Source: Corynebacterium auriscanis
GTDB lineage: Bacteria > Actinomycetota > Actinomycetes > Mycobacteriales > Mycobacteriaceae
Direction of reading: 5' to 3'
Length of the DNA: 64,000 nucleotides
Assembly (NCBI RefSeq): GCF_030408435.1
Contig: NZ_CP047046.1
Coordinates: 2,338,572 to 2,402,571, forward strand
The position numbers and the translations under genes are program-made. Positions within the stretch are counted from its first letter, which is position 1. Each line of letters starts with the position of its first letter. A model generated the notes under the pieces. It did no database searches and was not told the DNA's origin. It saw nothing but the letters and a program-made list of their open reading frames with translations. This document shows positions 60,971 to 64,000 of the stretch, in pieces.

Positions 60971-61464
60971 TTATTGCTGCGATCATCGCCATCCTCGTTG
61001 CCGGTGGTGTGTACCTCGTGATGCAACGCGGCATGATGCGCCTCATCTTGGGCGTGACGCTCATCAGCCATGCGATCAATGTGTTGATTCTGGCCACCGG
61101 TAACTCCGCGTGGCGCCAAGATCCCCTCATGGATCGCGCGACCGCAGGTGAAGCTGCCGACCCTCTACCGCAAGCGTTCGTACTGACCGCGATCGTGATT
61201 TCAATGGCTGCGACGGCCGTCATGTTGACGTTGACGGCCCTGGGGCGTGATGACGATACCCGCCATCCGGAAGATCCGGAGCGCACCGCACGGCGCAACC
61301 GGGTGCTCAACACAACGGGTCATGGTTTGAACCGTGCGGGATCCGGTGACCGCTTGGCGAAGCAAGCTGCCGACCAGCGGCTCAGCGAAGAAACCGGCCA
61401 GGGTGTCGCCCGCGGTGCAGACCGGCGGATTCAGAAGGAAAAGAAGAAGGAAAGTGGTGCCTAA
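60967..61464 (+). CDS. mnhC: Na+/H+ antiporter subunit C (MnhC/MrpC)
   Basis: A 165-residue protein of the NuoK type with three membrane helices: AIIAILVAGGVYLVM, MRLILGVTLISHAINVLIL and LTAIVISMAATAVMLTLTAL; the PLPQAFVLTAIVI segment is typical of MrpC. A 60-residue basic, charged tail (RRIQKEKKKESGA at the end) is added. Its start overlaps the stop of mnhA by 4 bp, and mnhD follows without a gap. Confidence 0.93.
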   Translation: MIIAAIIAILVAGGVYLVMQRGMMRLILGVTLISHAINVLILATGNSAWRQDPLMDRATAGEAADPLPQAFVLTAIVISMAATAVMLTLTALGRDDDTRHPEDPERTARRNRVLNTTGHGLNRAGSGDRLAKQAADQRLSEETGQGVARGADRRIQKEKKKESGA

Positions 61465-63216
61465 ATGACCTCCGGAGCTCTTCTTGCACTGTTTATTGTC
61501 GTCCCCCTCCTAGCCGCCGCCGTGGCAGCGATTCTGCCGTGGGAACTGGGTCGCCGCGTCCTTGGTTTTGCGATCCCTACCGCCGGAATCGTGGGGTCCG
61601 GGGTGCTACTCGCGCATGTCGCCGGCGATCAGCCCACGGTGTTAGCGGACAACGTAGGTGCCTTCCCCGGCGGCATCTCCATTCCCCTGGCCGCCGATAC
61701 ACTGACCGGAATCATGCTGCTAACCACCGCTATCGTGTGTCTCGCAGCTACCTGGTTCGCCGACATCGTGGGTGAAACCCGCGCGCGTTTCTTCCCCGCA
61801 CTATCCCTAATGCTGATCGGTGGCGCGTGGGGTGCGCTGCTCACCGCGGACCTCTTCAACCTGTTCGTGTTCATCGAAGTCATGCTCATGCCCTCGTTCG
61901 GTTTGATCGCGATGACCGGCACGTGGGCGCGCCTATCGAGTGCACGCATGTTCATCATCGTGAACCTAGTTACCTCGCTGGTGCTACTGACCGGTGTGAC
62001 GTTGACCTACGGCGTGATCGGCACCACCAACCTGGCGGCCCTGGCGGGTTCGGCCGGTCCACGCGGTGGTTTGGGTTTTGCCGAGGGCGTACCTGGTAGC
62101 CAGTGGCAGCTGGTCGTTACCTTGGGCATGGTTTTGCTGGCCCTCGCAGTGAAAGCGGGTTTGGCTCCCGTTCACACATGGCTGCCACGTGCCTACCCGG
62201 CAACCTCACCGGCCGTAATGGCCCTATTCTCGGGTTTGCACACGAAGGTTGCGGTGTATGCCATCTTGCGCATCTACATGACCACCTTCGAAGGCGATAC
62301 ATCGTGGGCGTGGGGAATCCTAGCGCTGTCGGTACTGGGCATGATGGTTGGTTCTTTCGCGGGACTGGCTGAATTCTCGGTACGCAGCGTAGTGGCCTAC
62401 CAAATGGTCAACGGTATTCCATTCATGCTGGTAGCGCTGGCGTTTTTGAATAACCACCCACACCTGATGCTCAGCGCTGCCCTGTTCTACATGCTGCACC
62501 ACATGGTGGTTGCCGCAGCGCTGATCATGTCCTCGGGCGCGATCGAGGAAACGTACGGCACCGGCACACTCAAGCCACTATCCGGAATCATGCGACGGGA
62601 CCCGTTTGTGTCCGTAGTTTTCGCTGCCGGTGCTCTGGCGATCGTGGGGCTGCCGCCATTTTCGGGCCTGTGGGGCAAGGTTGGGCTGGTTATGGGCATG
62701 GCCTTTGATGGCTCCTGGAAGGCGTGGATCGCCATCGGCGCGATCATCGTCACATCTGTCGGCGCCCTGTTCTCGATGATTTACGTGTGGCGCGAAGTCT
62801 TCTGGGGACGGCAGATGAATAAAAATGAGTGCCCACCTGACCTGCGCGTTCCCACTAGCTATGTTATGCCCAGCGCAGCCATGATGATCCTGTCGGTGGC
62901 TATGTTCTTCGGCGCTGGCCAAGTGTATGAACTAACAGGTAAGGCAACCGATAGCCTCACCGATACCACCGGATATGTTCGCGCCATCATGGGGCCGGAC
63001 GATGCCCCGTCAGTGGGACGTGTATTGCCCCCTGGACCTTCCGGTATGGATAACGTGCCGGCGGGAATGCGTAGCGCGGCGGATGCCAATGCCGCAAAGG
63101 AACGCGAAGAACGCCGTGAAAGAACCATCCCCGAACAGCACAGCTCCACTGACCCCCGCGTGGATTCGCCCCAGGGTAAATCCTCCGAAGCCGAAACCCG
63201 GAAGACAGGTGAATAA
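61465..63216 (+). CDS. mnhD: Na+/H+ antiporter subunit D (MnhD/MrpD)
   Basis: A 583-residue antiporter-like subunit (NuoN/NuoM family) with about 14 membrane helices. Conserved features: LFNLFVFIEVMLMPSFGLIA with the Glu of helix 5, LALAVKAGLAPVHTWLPRAY with the key Lys and His, and GLHTKVAVYAILRIY. The C-terminal 80 residues are charged and probably disordered (RSAADANAAKEREERRERT onward). It begins directly after the mnhC stop codon; mnhE follows three bases after its own stop. Confidence 0.95.
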   Translation: MTSGALLALFIVVPLLAAAVAAILPWELGRRVLGFAIPTAGIVGSGVLLAHVAGDQPTVLADNVGAFPGGISIPLAADTLTGIMLLTTAIVCLAATWFADIVGETRARFFPALSLMLIGGAWGALLTADLFNLFVFIEVMLMPSFGLIAMTGTWARLSSARMFIIVNLVTSLVLLTGVTLTYGVIGTTNLAALAGSAGPRGGLGFAEGVPGSQWQLVVTLGMVLLALAVKAGLAPVHTWLPRAYPATSPAVMALFSGLHTKVAVYAILRIYMTTFEGDTSWAWGILALSVLGMMVGSFAGLAEFSVRSVVAYQMVNGIPFMLVALAFLNNHPHLMLSAALFYMLHHMVVAAALIMSSGAIEETYGTGTLKPLSGIMRRDPFVSVVFAAGALAIVGLPPFSGLWGKVGLVMGMAFDGSWKAWIAIGAIIVTSVGALFSMIYVWREVFWGRQMNKNECPPDLRVPTSYVMPSAAMMILSVAMFFGAGQVYELTGKATDSLTDTTGYVRAIMGPDDAPSVGRVLPPGPSGMDNVPAGMRSAADANAAKEREERRERTIPEQHSSTDPRVDSPQGKSSEAETRKTGE

Positions 63217-63219
63217 GCC

Positions 63220-64000
63220 ATGAAGCCGTTGAAAATGGGTTTTCACGCACTCCGTTACGGCGTGTGGCTGGTTGGGCAAATCCTCAAAGAGTCCACGGTC
63301 ATGGCCATGGATACTCTCGGAACCGGCCGCCACATCGCACCCGTGGTGATCTACTATCCCCTGCGCATCCGCAGCGAGGTAGAAATCGCTGCGTTCGTTA
63401 CCTCCATCACCATGACCCCCGGCACGCTCGCCCTAGGCCTTACCGGCCCCAAGGAGGTCGACTACGGTGCAGCCGCGGGCGGGGTGAACCGCGACGATAT
63501 CTCGGCGGTCACTAAAGCCGAGTTTCGCACCCACGGTCTCGATAACGTCCAGCGCTTCTTGGCCGTGCACGCGATGTACGGTCTTAATCCCGAGGAGATC
63601 CTCAGAGACTTAGCGGATATGGAAGAGCACCTGGCTCCGTACGTTAAGCACATCCCGCAGCGGTTCCACGTGAAGCATCTGGTGGAGCGCGGTCGCCCCG
63701 GCCCTCGTGGTTTCCGCGGCAGCCGCGGTGGTCGTGCGTCTGATGAGACGGTCTTTGACGTGGAGAAGGTGGATTCCACACCGCACGCCGTGGGGTTCGT
63801 TTCGGATATTCTGCGCCTCGATGAGGAAGAAAAGAACCCGGAGGACCTCAAGGACATGAGCCGTGAGGAACGCTACGAAGTCGCAGCGCGCAATGCCGAG
63901 CGCAACAAGGACCGCGCGCCCGGCGGCCATCGCAGTTCCGGTGTTGATGATTCCGGCCAGCACACTTCCGACGGCGACACCGGCGACGGCAACGGCGGCG
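63220..64000 (+). CDS. mnhE: Na+/H+ antiporter subunit E (MnhE/MrpE), 3' end outside window
   Basis: The frame opens at the ATG at 63220, with no stop codon before the end of the window, so at least 260 residues are encoded. The MnhE signature is in residues about 40-75: VVIYYPLRIRSEVEIAAFV and SITMTPGTLALGL. Standard MnhE is about 110-170 residues with the membrane part first. Here more than 150 further residues follow that are soluble and charged (RGRPGPRGFRGSRGGR, many Glu/Asp/Arg, then a Gly/Asp-rich stretch GDTGDGNGG). The extension resembles in composition the extra tails of mnhA, mnhC and mnhD. mnhF and mnhG should follow. Confidence 0.88.
   Translation, partial: MKPLKMGFHALRYGVWLVGQILKESTVMAMDTLGTGRHIAPVVIYYPLRIRSEVEIAAFVTSITMTPGTLALGLTGPKEVDYGAAAGGVNRDDISAVTKAEFRTHGLDNVQRFLAVHAMYGLNPEEILRDLADMEEHLAPYVKHIPQRFHVKHLVERGRPGPRGFRGSRGGRASDETVFDVEKVDSTPHAVGFVSDILRLDEEEKNPEDLKDMSREERYEVAARNAERNKDRAPGGHRSSGVDDSGQHTSDGDTGDGNGG

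Overview
The window is chromosomal DNA from a Corynebacterium species; the sequence alone does not fix the species. Evidence for the genus: a secreted corynomycolyltransferase (antigen 85 fold), a RamB-type regulator beside lpd, GlxR, a WhiB protein, a MarP-type protease and a fused MrpA/MrpB antiporter subunit. From 24 kb to 57 kb the gene order follows the conserved actinobacterial block known from Mycobacterium tuberculosis (holB, adenylate cyclase, topA, csp, DUF1998 helicase, tad locus, HAD phosphatase, alpha/beta hydrolase, marP, nudix, thioredoxin, nth, crp, MBL, RidA, whiB, ponA2, metallophosphoesterase, tRNA-Pro).

Layout. 0-6 kb: end of a pirin gene, a small GNAT and an AhpD-like protein, then ramB, a membrane protein and lpd. 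6-13 kb: mycolyltransferase, M1 aminopeptidase and a compact surface-glycan set (flippase, two GT2 glycosyltransferases, DUF2304 protein). 13-22.5 kb: second pirin, MFS exporter, a large acyl-CoA dehydrogenase/oxidase, two small unknown ORFs, then lipid and glycerol-phosphate genes (diacylglycerol-kinase-like, AGPS-like flavoprotein, glpD). 22.5-23.9 kb: a small graveyard of decayed IS3 and IS481 elements between a diverged copy of a tRNA-Thr 3' end and the intact tRNA-Thr(CGU) gene. 24-33 kb: holB, a membrane adenylate cyclase, a CaiB-type CoA transferase with an acyl-CoA dehydrogenase, topA and cspA. 33-43 kb: DUF1998 helicase, secreted lipase, and a tad (Flp-type pilus/secretion) operon on the minus strand with TadB and TadC fused in one ORF and a Flp-like pilin with an unusually long N-terminus. 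42-57 kb: HAD phosphatase, a Fic-like protein with a degenerate motif, holin-like protein, alpha/beta hydrolase without a usual nucleophile, the nth-trx-nudix-marP operon with 4-bp overlaps, glxR, the DUF4177-RidA-MBL set, whiB, a class A PBP, metallophosphoesterase and tRNA-Pro. 57-64 kb: a long non-coding, repeat-rich leader, then the mrp/mnh Na+/H+ antiporter operon (A/B fusion, C, D, E), which runs off the end of the window.

How the parts may work together. The cyclase makes cAMP and GlxR senses it, so both halves of the cAMP circuit are here; two GlxR-like sites are visible (upstream of the HAD gene/tad operon and upstream of the PBP gene). The unexplained signals that stand out most are non-coding: a 10-bp-phased array of AAACAACTT-type half sites plus a perfect 19-bp palindrome of the same half site upstream of the antiporter operon, and three 25-bp tandem repeats directly in front of glxR. 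No CRISPR array, prophage, or antibiotic-resistance gene was seen.
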